From Agelas oroides (Eukaryota > Porifera > Demospongiae > Agelasida > Agelasidae), in contig OX422187.1 in NCBI GenBank assembly GCA_949130485.1, forward strand, positions 9,388,205 through 9,452,204: a DNA stretch of 64,000 nucleotides, read 5' to 3'. Shown here one piece after another: positions 21,219 to 32,453 of the stretch (the stretch's first letter is position 1; the number at the start of each line of letters is the position of its first letter). The translations under genes and the position numbers were made by a program. A model generated the notes under the pieces. It made no database searches. It saw only the letters and a list, made by a program, of their open reading frames with translations, and had not been told where the DNA came from.

Positions 21219-21442
21219 GAAGGGCTGAGAAGCATAGTGGTCTAACCCACAAATGTTGAGTTAGCCCCCCCTAACATGGGAATACTCTTAAAATGCATTT
21301 CAGAAGATGCTGAACATTTAGGAATTTGAAATTTCTGACCACATGTTCATATGGTATGTACGTTTTTTATTGCATATTTGCACAATTCATGCAATTTCCA
21401 GTACTTGATTTTGGGTTAGACCACTATGCTTCTCAGCCCTTC
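21219..21442. mobile_element. 224-bp MITE with 4-bp target duplication
   Basis: GAAGGGCTGAGAAGCATAGT at the left and its complement ending CTCAGCCCTTC at the right form terminal inverted repeats of about 31 bp. TTAT occurs immediately outside both ends (21215-21218 and 21443-21446). No coding sequence. Confidence 0.85.
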
Positions 21443-22054
21443 TTATAATATGCAATTTTACAATTTTGGTATTGTACAGAGTATCAAATTGTGCATGTCA
21501 TGTAGATTAACTTGTACTCAAGTTTCTCTACTTGTGACTACAACAGATGGCTGAGGCCTTGTTCCAAATCACACACTCATTGATGCACTAAATTTGTACA
21601 CTCGTATTCTATGAACTAGTGTGGTTTATTTCCTCATTACTTTGGTGTACCAATGTAATAATGATTATATACCATGGAAGCAGTACAAATGAGCTAACTA
21701 CAGTGTAACATCAATTGATTTAGGAGCTACTGTGCAACAGCCCCAACTTGGTTCAAATTTTTTTTACTAGTTTTAGCTCTTCTCTAAGCATCTGACTAGT
21801 TTTTAATTCTGTACATCACAAACTGCCATAGCTGGCAATCTAGAGCTCACGGTAGCCACTAAGCAAATTTCAAACAAGAGCTGTTTTGTAAAATTGATTT
21901 ACCCTTTCACTATGGGCTGCTATGACAGCTAGTATGATTACATAATTCATTTAGCACTGTTTTCTACCTTGCACATATAATTATACTACTAATTACTAGC
22001 TTTGGGTAAAGGTATGCAGAATTTTTCATTGGAGAAAAAAGGACATCGAGATCT

Positions 22055-22130
22055 ATATAGCCAGGATTCGAACTTGGGTCTTCTGACTGCTAGTCAGATG
22101 CTCTTGCCACATGAGCAACTGGAGCTCTGG
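22055..22130 (-). repeat. tRNA-like remnant, family A type
   Basis: Reverse-strand GTTGCTCATGTGGCAAGAGC followed by CTGACTAGCAGTCAGAAG and GTTCGAATCCTGG: A-box-like, anticodon-arm-like and B-box-like parts in tRNA order, diverged from the family A copies. Lacks the clear terminal inverted repeats. Confidence 0.6.
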
Positions 22131-23913
22131 CATTGGAGTGGAGGATCAGTAAAGTGGAAGTGTGCTAAATATAGGTTGTGTGATTAGTAAAGCTAAGTAC
22201 TTTGCGGAAGTCCAGTCCAGGTGAGATAATTGCCACATCAGTCAATCAGATTGTGCTGCCGGAGGTACAAAAATGTTATACTATATTCACCAGATCCCCC
22301 CTTTCCTCTTTGGAGGGTTGAAGGGGGGTCTGGGTTCGAGACTAAGTGGAGGATAGATGGTATGACTGTACATGTACATAATAGCTCTTCGTTGTGGGCT
22401 TTTACCCTGCATGGTGCATGAGTGCCAACACACTTGCCATATTGAGTGCCAAAGCACAATTTTTATTTTGGCTACAGCCCCACCAAACCAGCTGCCAGGC
22501 TATCAGCAGCCACTTTCAATGCACCATCAGAGCCCCACCAGGGGCTCTGCAGAAGTATTGCTCTTTCTAGAGAAACCATGCAAAGTGTTTTGCCCGCCTA
22601 GTTCAACTTGTGACGTGATGTTTTTATTGCAGTTGTTACAAAAAAATAGGGTATAGATGTATTCAGAAGACCCAGATGTGAATCTTGGCAGGACCTCCAA
22701 CAAACAACTCTGCATAGCATATATTCTTGTAGTGTTAATTACATAGGCATGAAATCTGGAAATGCCATGCAGGTATGTTATATTGGTAGCATCATGAAAC
22801 AGGTATCGTAAACTCTGGTCATCTGGAAATGCATTCTAATCTAATGGGCTCCTTCCTCCCGTCCAGGCGCATCATATCAAGATCATACCTGAAAATGCAT
22901 GAGAAGATCCAAACACAAATTCTTTTATGGGCTCCTTCCTCCTGCCTAGGCACACATTATTGTGACCCCAGTAATATGGTGTCATAGTCATATAATTATA
23001 TGCATGCCAGTTTCTAATTCTAGAATTTCCAGGTCATGTACCTGCAATATGATAGACGCGAAAATTTATTTTCGGACTAACTGTTACCACACCCCCCTTA
23101 TTTCAATTTCTACCACTAATACCGCTCTGTATCTATTGTGTCTCATAAGCCTCATTAGGCTGGTTGTGTACATGCACAAGTGACATAAAATTTGATTGAT
23201 TGATTTGATTGATATATTCTCGGACCGCAGACTAAAAGATCTTAGCGCGGTAGCTAACAACAGTGCCAGATCATCAGGGCAACAAGACATGCAGGCGCTG
23301 GGATAATTTTCGTTACCCGAGACTATTGCAGTCCGCGGGGATAGAAAATCACATCCGAAAATACATTTTAAAACAACACGTAACTTTTTTCTGCCTCCTC
23401 CGAAAAGGAAAGACAGTAGCCCTTCCATTGGCTTTGCATACGGGCCCATACCATGCTGCAGCAGTTACAAAATTTGGCTAGCGATGATATAATACATGGT
23501 TATCAGACTTGTCCGCCAATAGAATCTTTTTTCCGAGGACAGGTGATTGAACGGATGTAATGTTTCGTTTGCTGAATCTCGGGTAGAAGACTGTTTGGAG
23601 CTGAATTTCAGGTATGTTGAATATCAAACATTAGCCCACCTATCCTACAGTTCTTGTGTCTGCTGGATCTCAACGCAACGTTTCTAAGTGTCCGAGAATC
23701 AATTAACGCCCCTACTAACCAAGAGAAAGAAGCCTGTTAGGCCTGATCCTGGCATGTATTTCCTACAGAAAAAGCCTTCCAGACGTATTTGCGGTATTTT
23801 GAGCTCATATAAAATTGTTGCAGTTGAAAGGTGGTCACGACTACTACCTGTTGGTTCTACCCGAGTGTGACAAATCTACCTTCAACTACTTCAGCACTTC
23901 ATCCGGTATAGAA

Positions 23914-26647
23914 ATGGCTGAAGGTGAAAATATCACATCCTCACTTACTGATGGCAGTATTTCTGGAGAAGCAATGCAGCCAAGGTCGATATCGGGTTTC
24001 CCAGCAGCTTTCTCCATGGCGTATCCTGTTATGTTTCATCCGTAAGTTAATACATAGTACAATAACGCAGTCTGGCGCTAAATTCAATAATTATGTATTC
24101 AGAGAACTGAAAACGCGGAACGGACTGAAAAACGGATGGCACAGGGCGGATGGAGCTCGCTGTAGGACGTCCTGCAAAACCATACATAGTATACTATCTA
24201 TGTGGAAACTAGCTACAAACTATGGAAAGTTAACTCAGCTAAGTGCAAATCCTCGAGCTAGTATGTGTTACAGCTTGAAACGCAGGAGCGAGGGGAGGTT
24301 TCAATGCGGAGGAGGCGGTCGTGGATGTAAGCTTTAATAGCTCGATACATGAGCCATGCTTCTAGCCTCGTTCACAGGCCTTTCCACCGTCCAGTTTTTG
24401 ATCGCTCTTCAGTGAGCTGAAGAACTAGAAATCGCAATTTCAGACAATATAGTTTGTTATGATTTGTAACAAAAACATCTCACATCTGCATGATTTCAAA
24501 TGCTACAATATTTGGGTCTTAAATATCTCAGCACAGCCAAGCCTGCTGTTTGTGTTCTGCACTACAAAAACGGGTTTCAGTAAACATACATTGTGTGAGT
24601 GGTATTGCTACTGAGTGCCTTGTACCCAAGCTTTCCTTACTTATGAGGCTGTTAGCTATGTATCAATGGAATTCCTAACCATATGCAGTCTTCCTCCATC
24701 TTGATATACTTTAGTGGCTTTTACATTGCTGATGCCAAACTGGAAAAATCTGACAAGAAAGAAGAATCCACAACCGAGCCCCAGAAACAAGATGAGGAAA
24801 AGGTCTGCACTTGGCCACAAGGGTTGATTGCAGATGAGCTTGCAGGACTTGCTGAGTTAGGCCTCGGAAAGGCTATTGATGTCACTCAAAAATGTCCCTG
24901 GAGCAAAAAAAAACCATACCAAGCACGAGAAGTCAAAAAAACAAATCTGATGGTGACCAATGAAGGCAATCGCTATGACTCCTTCAGTGAATATGTGGGA
25001 ACACACTATGAAGTGCAGGGAGCAATTGAAGCTGCTGTAAAAGTTCCAAACACACCCATAGAAACAAGCGTAGCAGCAGATTTGAACCGATCACAAACGA
25101 ACACAAAGCAAATATCTGGTGAGTACATCACTACCCGCACAATCTCCTTCAACATGAATATTCTAGCCCCAAGCTCTACGACTCCCTCCCCCACTACATT
25201 AGAGGAAAACTTGCGTGAATGGGTGAAAAATGCAGACAACAGCAATTTGAGAAAGAGTGAAGAGACAAGTGCCACTGAAACCCGTCCTTCAGAAAGCACT
25301 TTCAAGTACTCACCCAAAACAAATACTTATTGTCGAGATTTTATAGTGGATGTGTTAGGTGGTGCTACTCACTATGTGTCCAGTATCACTCTTGGAGCCA
25401 TGAAGTACTCTACCAAAACCATATCATCCACTGTGACACGCTCCACACATCATGCGACTGCTAGCATGACACAGGGAGGCTCTGCCAAGACTTCACTGTC
25501 ATTATTCAGGAAAGCTCAATGCAAGCGAGAAAACAAAGAAGAAATTGGTATCTTCCCAAGTGAGGGTGAGAAGCGTTTGATTAGATTTCGAACACCAGCT
25601 GAAGCAGTACTACGCTATGCAGTTATGCCTATCACCGCTCTGGTGTCCAATCCAGACTTGAGGAAATACCTACATCAAAGTATCCAGCAATACATTGAGT
25701 CATTCAAGAGATGTAAGTTTGTGCACTTAGCATACACTTGGCATAGATCACTCTACTGTGATGGGTGACACAGTAACAGAAAAATAAGTGGAAACAAACA
25801 GCAACATGTGTATTAAATGTCTGAAAGCAGAAGCCAACAAAAGCAGTAAAAATCTGAGATGTGTATTGTATGTAGAGTTTATACATAAACAGATTGTGTC
25901 TTTGCATGTAGATACATCTTTTCGATAAAGGAAACAGTTATAGCATAGGTTTATTCCTCCTTGCCAGCAGAACACATGAAACGATCTATTTTATACTATA
26001 CAGGTGGACCATACCATATTATGTCTGAACCTACAACAACTGGAAGGCCTGCCTACTGGAAATTGTATTGCTATCCGGAAAAAGAAGGCACAAAGTATTC
26101 ATGCAGAATCACGGGAACAACTGATGAGATGAAGGCATCAAACTTTTATATTCGACCAGTTGACCCTACTGACCCCTCTGGAAGTCGATTCTACATCACA
26201 ACCGATCCTGAAGACATGAGGCATTTGGACCCTAAGAGTGAAGATACTAATGACACAGATGTTGAACGCTACCTTCACGTTAAAGATAACCAACCACGGT
26301 CAAGTTTTGAAATTGTGCCATGCTCATTAGTCAACAAGAAGAAAGCACAGTTGAAGCTAATGGATCGAATTGAGGGAAAAAAAGTAAAATTCCTAAATTC
26401 TAAATGGTTACCAAGGAGATTGTGTGGCAGTTCAATCCCAGGTGAGCCATACTTTATCTGCCCCGTCTCTTACTCCACATGGCGTCACAAACACTGCATC
26501 ACCATGGTAAAGCCAGAAAAGAGAGATCAACAGTCACAAACTGATTCTAATGATGAATACACTACAGAAATTAAACGCATGTCTGAAGAACATGAGAGTC
26601 CTAACCATCTTATGCTATTCATGCTGACAGCTGGCCACAGTACGTAA
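23914..26647 (+). CDS. MACPF-like protein with extra C-terminal domain
   Basis: Three exons join in phase: 23914-24041, 24715-25712 and 26004-26647 (TAA), giving about 589 residues with no signal peptide. The long middle exon carries FSEYVGTHYEVQGAIEAAVK and, near residues 255-275, CRDFIVDVLGGATHYVSSIT, which resembles the MACPF signature (aromatic-G-T-H-Y/F followed by an S-xTLGG-like turn). MACPF proteins assemble beta-barrel pores in membranes and serve in immunity, development or attack. The third exon (YWKLYCYPEKEGTKYSCRIT and onward) is a separate beta-rich domain that I do not recognise. The start was chosen as the first Met in frame before a strong donor. The gene model is solid; the MACPF label rests on one motif and is moderate. 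Confidence 0.62.
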
Positions 26648-26699
26648 TGAGTACTGAATGTAATATAATACCATCACTATACTGTAAACTATAATGATG

Positions 26700-27300
26700 C
26701 TGACTACATCTTTATCATACTATTATTATTAGCTTGCTAGTATAGTATACCGCTCTGGTGCATTAATTGTTGTTCTGCATTGATAATTACTACTGCATTT
26801 GTACCATTTTACTTTAAAATGACTATTGAAAGTTTTGGCATACAAAGAAGGCATTGTTTTAGCTTTTAAAGGTGTAGAAGAAAGCAGGAAACATTATATA
26901 TCTACTTCAAAGTGAGGTTTATTAACCACCATGGTGGAAGGATGTGATTAATTAACAATCCACACTATGATGGTGGTGGACAATGTAGTCTATGGACTTG
27001 GAGAAGAGAAAGTGTTCATATCTAACATCTAACTCTCCTCTTAAACATTGTTCAACTGTCTTTATTACTGTGTTAGTCCTGGTTACTCTGTGCCTATATT
27101 CTTGCTATCCTAAAGGGGCAATGCATAACTTTGAACTTTGAACTTTGTACCAGGCCTCTCTTCGGGTGGAGGGGCCTGGGGACGAGGCTAGTGTGGTTGC
27201 TTAACAGATTGACTATTACTTGACATTTTAATATAAATAATTGCACAACTGAACATTTGTGCAAAGAGTTCACCACTACACCATTAGTAATATGGTGTAG
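26700..27300. other. Intergenic spacer with one CTCGTTCCCAG-type arm
   Basis: AT-rich. 27147-27192 holds CCAGGCCTCT, then GGCCTGGGGACGAGGCTAG, a diverged half of the dispersed foldback family. No gene seen. Confidence 0.5.
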
Positions 27301-27327
27301 TGGTGAAAACCAGGCAGTGTAATCAAC

Positions 27328-27508
27328 AGAGAGAAAGAGAGAGACAGCTGGAATCGGCTGAGGCCTCTAGCATGGCTGTTATATGCAGACTTGCTTCCGC
27401 TCCTCTGCCGTGGGTCCAGTGGCTCAGTGGTAAGAGCGTCCGACTAGTATTCGGAAGGTCCCAGGTTCGATTCCCAGCTGGATCCCTGTGGATTTTTCTT
27501 TCTCTCTC
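27328..27508 (+). mobile_element. tRNA-derived repeat family A, diverged copy
   Basis: tRNA-like unit at 27412-27486: acceptor arms GGGTCCA / TGGATCC, D arm GGCTC-AGTGGTAA-GAGCG, anticodon arm TCCGA-CTAGTAT-TCGGA, and B-box-like GGTTCGATTCCC. Compared with 4089-4282, two anticodon-stem pairs have changed on both sides. The flanking termini are GAGAGAAAGA and TCTTTCTCTC, still complementary although different from the other copies. Confidence 0.72.
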
Positions 27509-27858
27509 CAAAGCTTACATCAGATCTTCCTGCCTACATATGATCATTCACATAATTATGAGCATTCACTTTATAGATAGCATTCTCAAATTTGCAAACC
27601 AATCTGTCACTTGCTAATGACAAACATTAATTTTGAAATATGTTTATGTAATTATACAATTAAGTAAAAATGAGATTCAGATACAAAAAAGACTGTTTTA
27701 TAGTTGTTGGAATTAGAATACTCAGTCACGTACAAGATTTTTCTTGAAATATTTGACATGTTGCATTGCTTCATGTGAAGTATGTGCATGGTAAACAATA
27801 AAATTAATCTTTCATTGTTCTGTAGTTGCCAATTTTCTTTCTGAAATGTAACAAGGAA

Positions 27859-30311
27859 CTACGCTACAGAGCCATAAGTATGCACAGGAGTCATTCTTCT
27901 TTGTTTTTCATCGACTGGCTGTCTGTCTTCTGTGGGCTCAAGTGCAGTGTGTTCTACTCGGGTGGGTAGAACTGGTTCATACTCCTCTGGGTTTATCAGC
28001 CGGTCTGGCAGGGAGCCAGTGTCAGACTCTGCTTCCACATCTGCTCCAGCTTGATCTGTGCGTATGGCAGCCAACAGACATGTTTTTACAGTTCTGTATT
28101 TCCTTTTCAGGCGCTGAGTGATGCCTGCTTTCTTTGCCAACACATACCAGATGTAGAATATCAGTACCATGTGTGGAACACCTAACAGCAGTGTTGAGAT
28201 CAGAAAGTTTCTTGCGCGAGGGATGGATGTTACAAGTGATGCAATCTCCAGCAAAAATAGGATCAAAATATCAATGAAGTTTCTAAAGTTTTCCTTATAT
28301 GGGCTTGCAATAGCATAGAAACAAGAAGCACATATACAAAATCCACATACTATTTCTGCTGAAGTAGAGAGCATCTCCTCACGAAACTGAAAGTTGACCA
28401 AAATGATTATCCTGAGGATGAGAAATGATGCTGAAACAGTCCTGAAATCATGAGTACCATTGGTTCCATCTTTGTACTGTCCTTGAAATGATTCAACAAA
28501 CATGTGCAGAGCATGCCACCTGCGGAATCCACAACATGAGACGCACCTCCTGAACAGTCTTGTGGGGTACAGAATGAGAACAACTGTTGGAAAAATGATA
28601 AATAACAACAACACAAAAACTGCTATAGCTAGAAATATAAAATGTTCTGAGGTGTAGCATTCTACTGTTGGGTCATAATACAAGACACATTTATCGGGAA
28701 GAGAAGTATCATTATATGAAATGTCGATAGTGTAGAACAGTGAAAATGATACAAACAAGATCTTTGAAAAAGAGAGAAGCAGAAATGTAGTAAAAGCATT
28801 GACTATTGATGACTTGGAGTCCCATATCCTCCTGATGTGAACAAAATATCTGTGAAATGGCTTCCACAGCCAAACAACTGGTCTGAAGTTGTTGTCATGA
28901 AGTTTGATACATACACAAGTGATTAAAATGAGAAAGATGGGATAAAATGCTACTAAATACTCAAGTGCAAGTGCATGAACAGTCTTGATGTTGCTGCTTA
29001 CACAAAATGGTGGAACAACTGAATGAAAGAAGTCTAAGCTCCATATGCCACACAGTACTAATAGCACTTGCAGTAAAGTATATGGAAATCCTGTTACTTC
29101 ATTCTCAATGTACATGTGCAAGGGTACGTTTAGTCGGATTGTATACACTACAATCTGGCTCATGAACACAAGGGCACTCAGTGGGGAGGAGGCAGCTCTT
29201 ATGTGGAAGATCACTACCAGAAAGTACATCACAGTTATTGGGAAAAGTTCCAGGGTCCAGTACAAGACCCATCCATAACCATGTTCCCAGCACTTACGGC
29301 ACTTCAGAGTATAAGAGTAGAGTGCAGTGCCATAGCCATCTCTACACTTCCCACACAGTGTGCCTTCTCGATTTAGTGGCCCACACATGAACTCATTAAG
29401 CAATGACATATTTTCTGGGAGCCAAATATAAAAAACACTTCGGCCAGCATGATAAGTCCTGTTGTAGCGTGTGATGTACCGTATAGCTCCAAATTTTCGT
29501 GGCATAATATTTTCGTGAATTTCGTGATTAACCCTTCATTCACGAAATTATTTTCAACGAAAATTAATATGTCATTAATGGGCGTGGCGTTTCCACGAGT
29601 GCGTGTACGTCTGATCGGTGTTAAACAATGGCTCTGCTGGCTTACTTCAAGAAATCCAACCCTTCAAAAGCGGTTTTACCTAGCCCTACCGGGCCTCTCT
29701 CATTACAAATGCCATCCTCCTGTATCGAGGCGGCCAACAAATGCGTGGCAGAAGAGCTGGAGAGAACAAGCGCCGAGTCGGTCACAAAATCAACCAAACG
29801 AGGAACGTACCAGAAGTACACACCCAAGGAAAAGGCAGAGATTAGCTCATACGCTATTATGCATGGTACCACAGCCACAATAAGGCACTTCAAGTGCTAA
29901 GTGACAAAAATTCGCTCTAGACTGGGCCTCTGCACTTGCCACGTGGATAAATAACGAATGGGCGGGGCGTCACTAAAATTTGCCGCAATCACGAAATTTT
30001 TAACACGAAAGTTAATAATTTTGTAAATTTAGAGCGTTTCACGAAATTTTTGTGCCACGAAAATTTGGAGCTATACGGTATGGACAAGCTCCATATTCAA
30101 GAGCCTCAGACGCACTGTTGTAGGTCATACAGTAGCCAAAATTCATCAGTGGAAAGCATTCTCCTATTGGAGCTGGACTTTTTTTATAGCACATGCATCC
30201 ATGCCCGCCAAAAGATGAGTCGGGAGGGCAGACATCTTGGTGCCAGCCAGTAGTCTGTTCTGTGAAGGTGAACAAAAGAATGAGCAAGCAAGTCGACAAA
30301 ATTGCTTTCAT
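27859..30311 (-). pseudogene. Polytopic Cys-rich membrane protein gene interrupted by a transposon
   Basis: The N-terminal part (30081-30311, 77 codons) has a signal peptide (MKAILSTCLLILLFTFTEQT) and Cys-rich start ending GACPY. The rest (27859-29478) continues with ITRYNRTY, the CGPLNREGTLCGKCRDGYG motif, about nine or ten membrane segments and an acidic tail ending THTYGSVA. The two parts align without gap to the intact paralogue at 42121-43968. A 600-bp TIR element at 29479-30078 plus its TA duplication (602 bp, not a multiple of three) separates them and breaks the frame. Unless the insert is spliced out, the product is truncated after about 78 residues. An alternative start inside the insert (29505) leaves a 548-codon frame without a signal peptide. 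Confidence 0.85.
29479..30078 (+). mobile_element. 600-bp TA-target TIR element carrying a pogo-like N-terminal fragment
   Basis: CCGTATAGCTCCAAATTTTC at the left end is mirrored at the right end; the perfect inverted repeat is about 26 bp with an imperfect extension (TTCGTGAA-rich). TA flanks both sides (29477-29478 and 30079-30080). Inside, 29628-29900 (+) encodes 90 residues starting MALLAYFKKSNPS and containing KRGTYQKYTPKEKAEISSYA, similar to the N-terminal helix-turn-helix leader of pogo/Tigger-like transposases. The catalytic domain is absent. It is therefore a deletion derivative of a Tc1/mariner-superfamily element inserted in a coding exon. Confidence 0.88.
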
Positions 30312-32452
30312 GACTCTTTCTTCAATACCAAGCTACATTCACAACACACTACAGTCTATGCATAACACACACTGGCTGTTAGCTGCATCCTTATATAGTG
30401 AATGAATACTTTGATTTATTTGTTACTGTCCTTATTTGGTTAAAAAGCATTGTCACTGCATGTTGCAATTGCTGTTGTAAGTCATACAAAAGCCATAGCT
30501 AACTGTTGATGTAATAAAAAAATGTTGATGCAGGACTTCAACACCAATCTGCTTAGGTAGTGTGCCAGGTAACAATTAGTTGCTGCTTTATTTATACTTG
30601 TTTTGACAGATTCCAACTCCGCAACAACTTAAGATGACTTTTGTTATTTGTTGTTCTTTAAGTTGTACTTCAAATCTGCATTCAGTGCTTGTAAAAATGA
30701 CAGTCACCAATAAATATCATAATATGCTTAGTGAGACAGATTAAGTTATAGTGCATATGCTACATTGTACATGAACAATCAACAAACCACATCTCCCTTA
30801 TAAAAACAGGCCTAGATGTTATGCAAAGTCACCCACTGTGCAGGACGCGTTTCGGCCAATACCAGGCCTCATCAGCTGCGCTGGGGTGACCGGGAGATGG
30901 GGACTGCCATATCATGCACAGAATGCAGTCAGGTGGCTGGCCTTATTCAAAAGTCGGTAGAGACTCGGACATGCATACTTTCTTTCTATTCTGTTTTTCT
31001 TTTGCTGGTCGACAGGGGAGTTAACGTTCCTGGTCTGATCCTTGCACAATCACAGGTTTTGGCTCCTTTAAACTCCCGACCTGTGATTGGCTACAGACAG
31101 GGCAGAGCTACTCCCATATGGAGTCCAGTCTGGTCTGGTGGTTACGTGAGATGTGTTGCACGTGGGCTTACACGTGGATTATGTAAAAGATTGAGCTGTT
31201 CTTTAACTGTATAGCTGTGAGTTAGCAGCTATCATTATAACAGAAGCATTGGTTCTTTCTCATCTGAGTCTTCCATGCTTCCCTGAGGATTAGTCTCAAT
31301 TGAAGTGTAGCTACATGTATCTACTTCCGCTTTGAGCTTCATTATTGTGATGAATGGTAGCTGGTTTATACATGTACATGTACTGGGTAAGGTCTAATTT
31401 GATTAATGCTGGTAGGCGGAATCCGACTTGTCATTTATAGTGTGTGTGTCTGTGTGCACGTGTGCTGTGGATAAGAGAGCACACACACAAACAGATGGCA
31501 AGAATAGGATAGGAAGCACTGTACATGTATATGTGTACACATGAAAGGTGTATATACTGTGAAAATGACTTAATGCACAGCAGTGTTGCCAGATTCACTA
31601 TTCATGCAAGCAAGTGTTCCTAAGAAGTATGTAAAATTTGAAATGCAACACAAAAGTACAGTACAAGGAGACCAAAATTCAGTGTACTTAGCTATTGGTG
31701 TTGGAGTCAAAACCATACAAAATTGTAATTGAATTTTGTTGTTTAGTTCCACAAGGGGAATTAATTCACATTCCTTATTATGTTAGTGAGCGGCATGACA
31801 TTATCATGGATCCTTTGCATTGTATTTGTGTACACTTTACCTGTACACATTACACAAAACTTGGGATCTTGAACCTTCAGCTGGTTTAAGTTCACAAAAA
31901 GCTCATGATTGTTCATAGAAACTTGTTGGTTCATAAAAATTTCGATCAGAGGTAGAATGTTTGTGCTGTCACTAGGGAAGTCTGTGGACCATAAGTCTAT
32001 GGTGTCATGAAGTTGGAATCTGTCACACTAAGCATAATTGGTTGTTTGAAGTCGTACCGTTTTACAATCACAGCATGCCTAGATGATGTGTTTTATTTGA
32101 TTATGGCTTCTACAACAATAGAACTTAACGTGATAGGCAATTTATCTTTGAGGAAATAGTACCTTGTTCATTCCCATGCCTTCACCATCTCCAGTATTTG
32201 ATCACTTCCAGTGTGCAAATACAGAAGGGGAAGGCCTGGGAGATTTGTCATGTGTGGTGATGTGATGTAATGTCAGGTAGACACACAGGAGGTGGTGACT
32301 GACAGCGAATCTCGGGGCCCTTTCTTGTCCAAGGACTGGAGGTTGGAATGTTTGCATGGCAGTGTCAATACAGCCCTTTTTTTTTTCTTTCAGTACACTT
32401 GGGACTGATCAATGCAAAGTATAACTGCATGATGGGCACCACCCCACATGTG
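30312..32452. other. Gene-free stretch with duplicated segment
   Basis: Upstream of the interrupted membrane-protein gene. 31664-31890 is a close copy of 38875-39085 plus 39406-39454. 30800-31100 is GC-richer with a GACGCGTTTCGGCC motif of unknown meaning. No gene recognised. Confidence 0.55.
31664..31890 (+). repeat. Duplicated segment preserving an empty hAT insertion site
   Basis: TGTACTTAGCTATTGGTGTT through CTTCAGCTGGTTTAAG matches 38886-39454, except that the latter contains the MITE 39086-39405. Here the target GTACACAT occurs once, at 31843-31850. Confidence 0.85.
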
Positions 32453-32453
32453 T

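Larger units (their letters stand above)
20950..23913. other. Intergenic region between MED1 and the MACPF-like gene
   Basis: Contains the small MITE at 21219-21442, a tRNA-like remnant near 22055-22130 and a twice-used GGGCTCCTTCCTCC motif (22849 and 22930). No convincing gene. The GC-richer stretch 23220-23420 could hold the promoter of the downstream gene. Confidence 0.6.

Noticed and set aside
23084-23449. 121-codon minus-strand frame upstream of the MACPF-like gene
   Set aside because: No recognisable domain, composition or splice context; more likely promoter-proximal non-coding sequence.
30800-31210. 132-codon frame near a GACGCGTTTCGGCC motif
   Set aside because: No domain seen; the motif looks transposon-associated but I could not assign it to a class.
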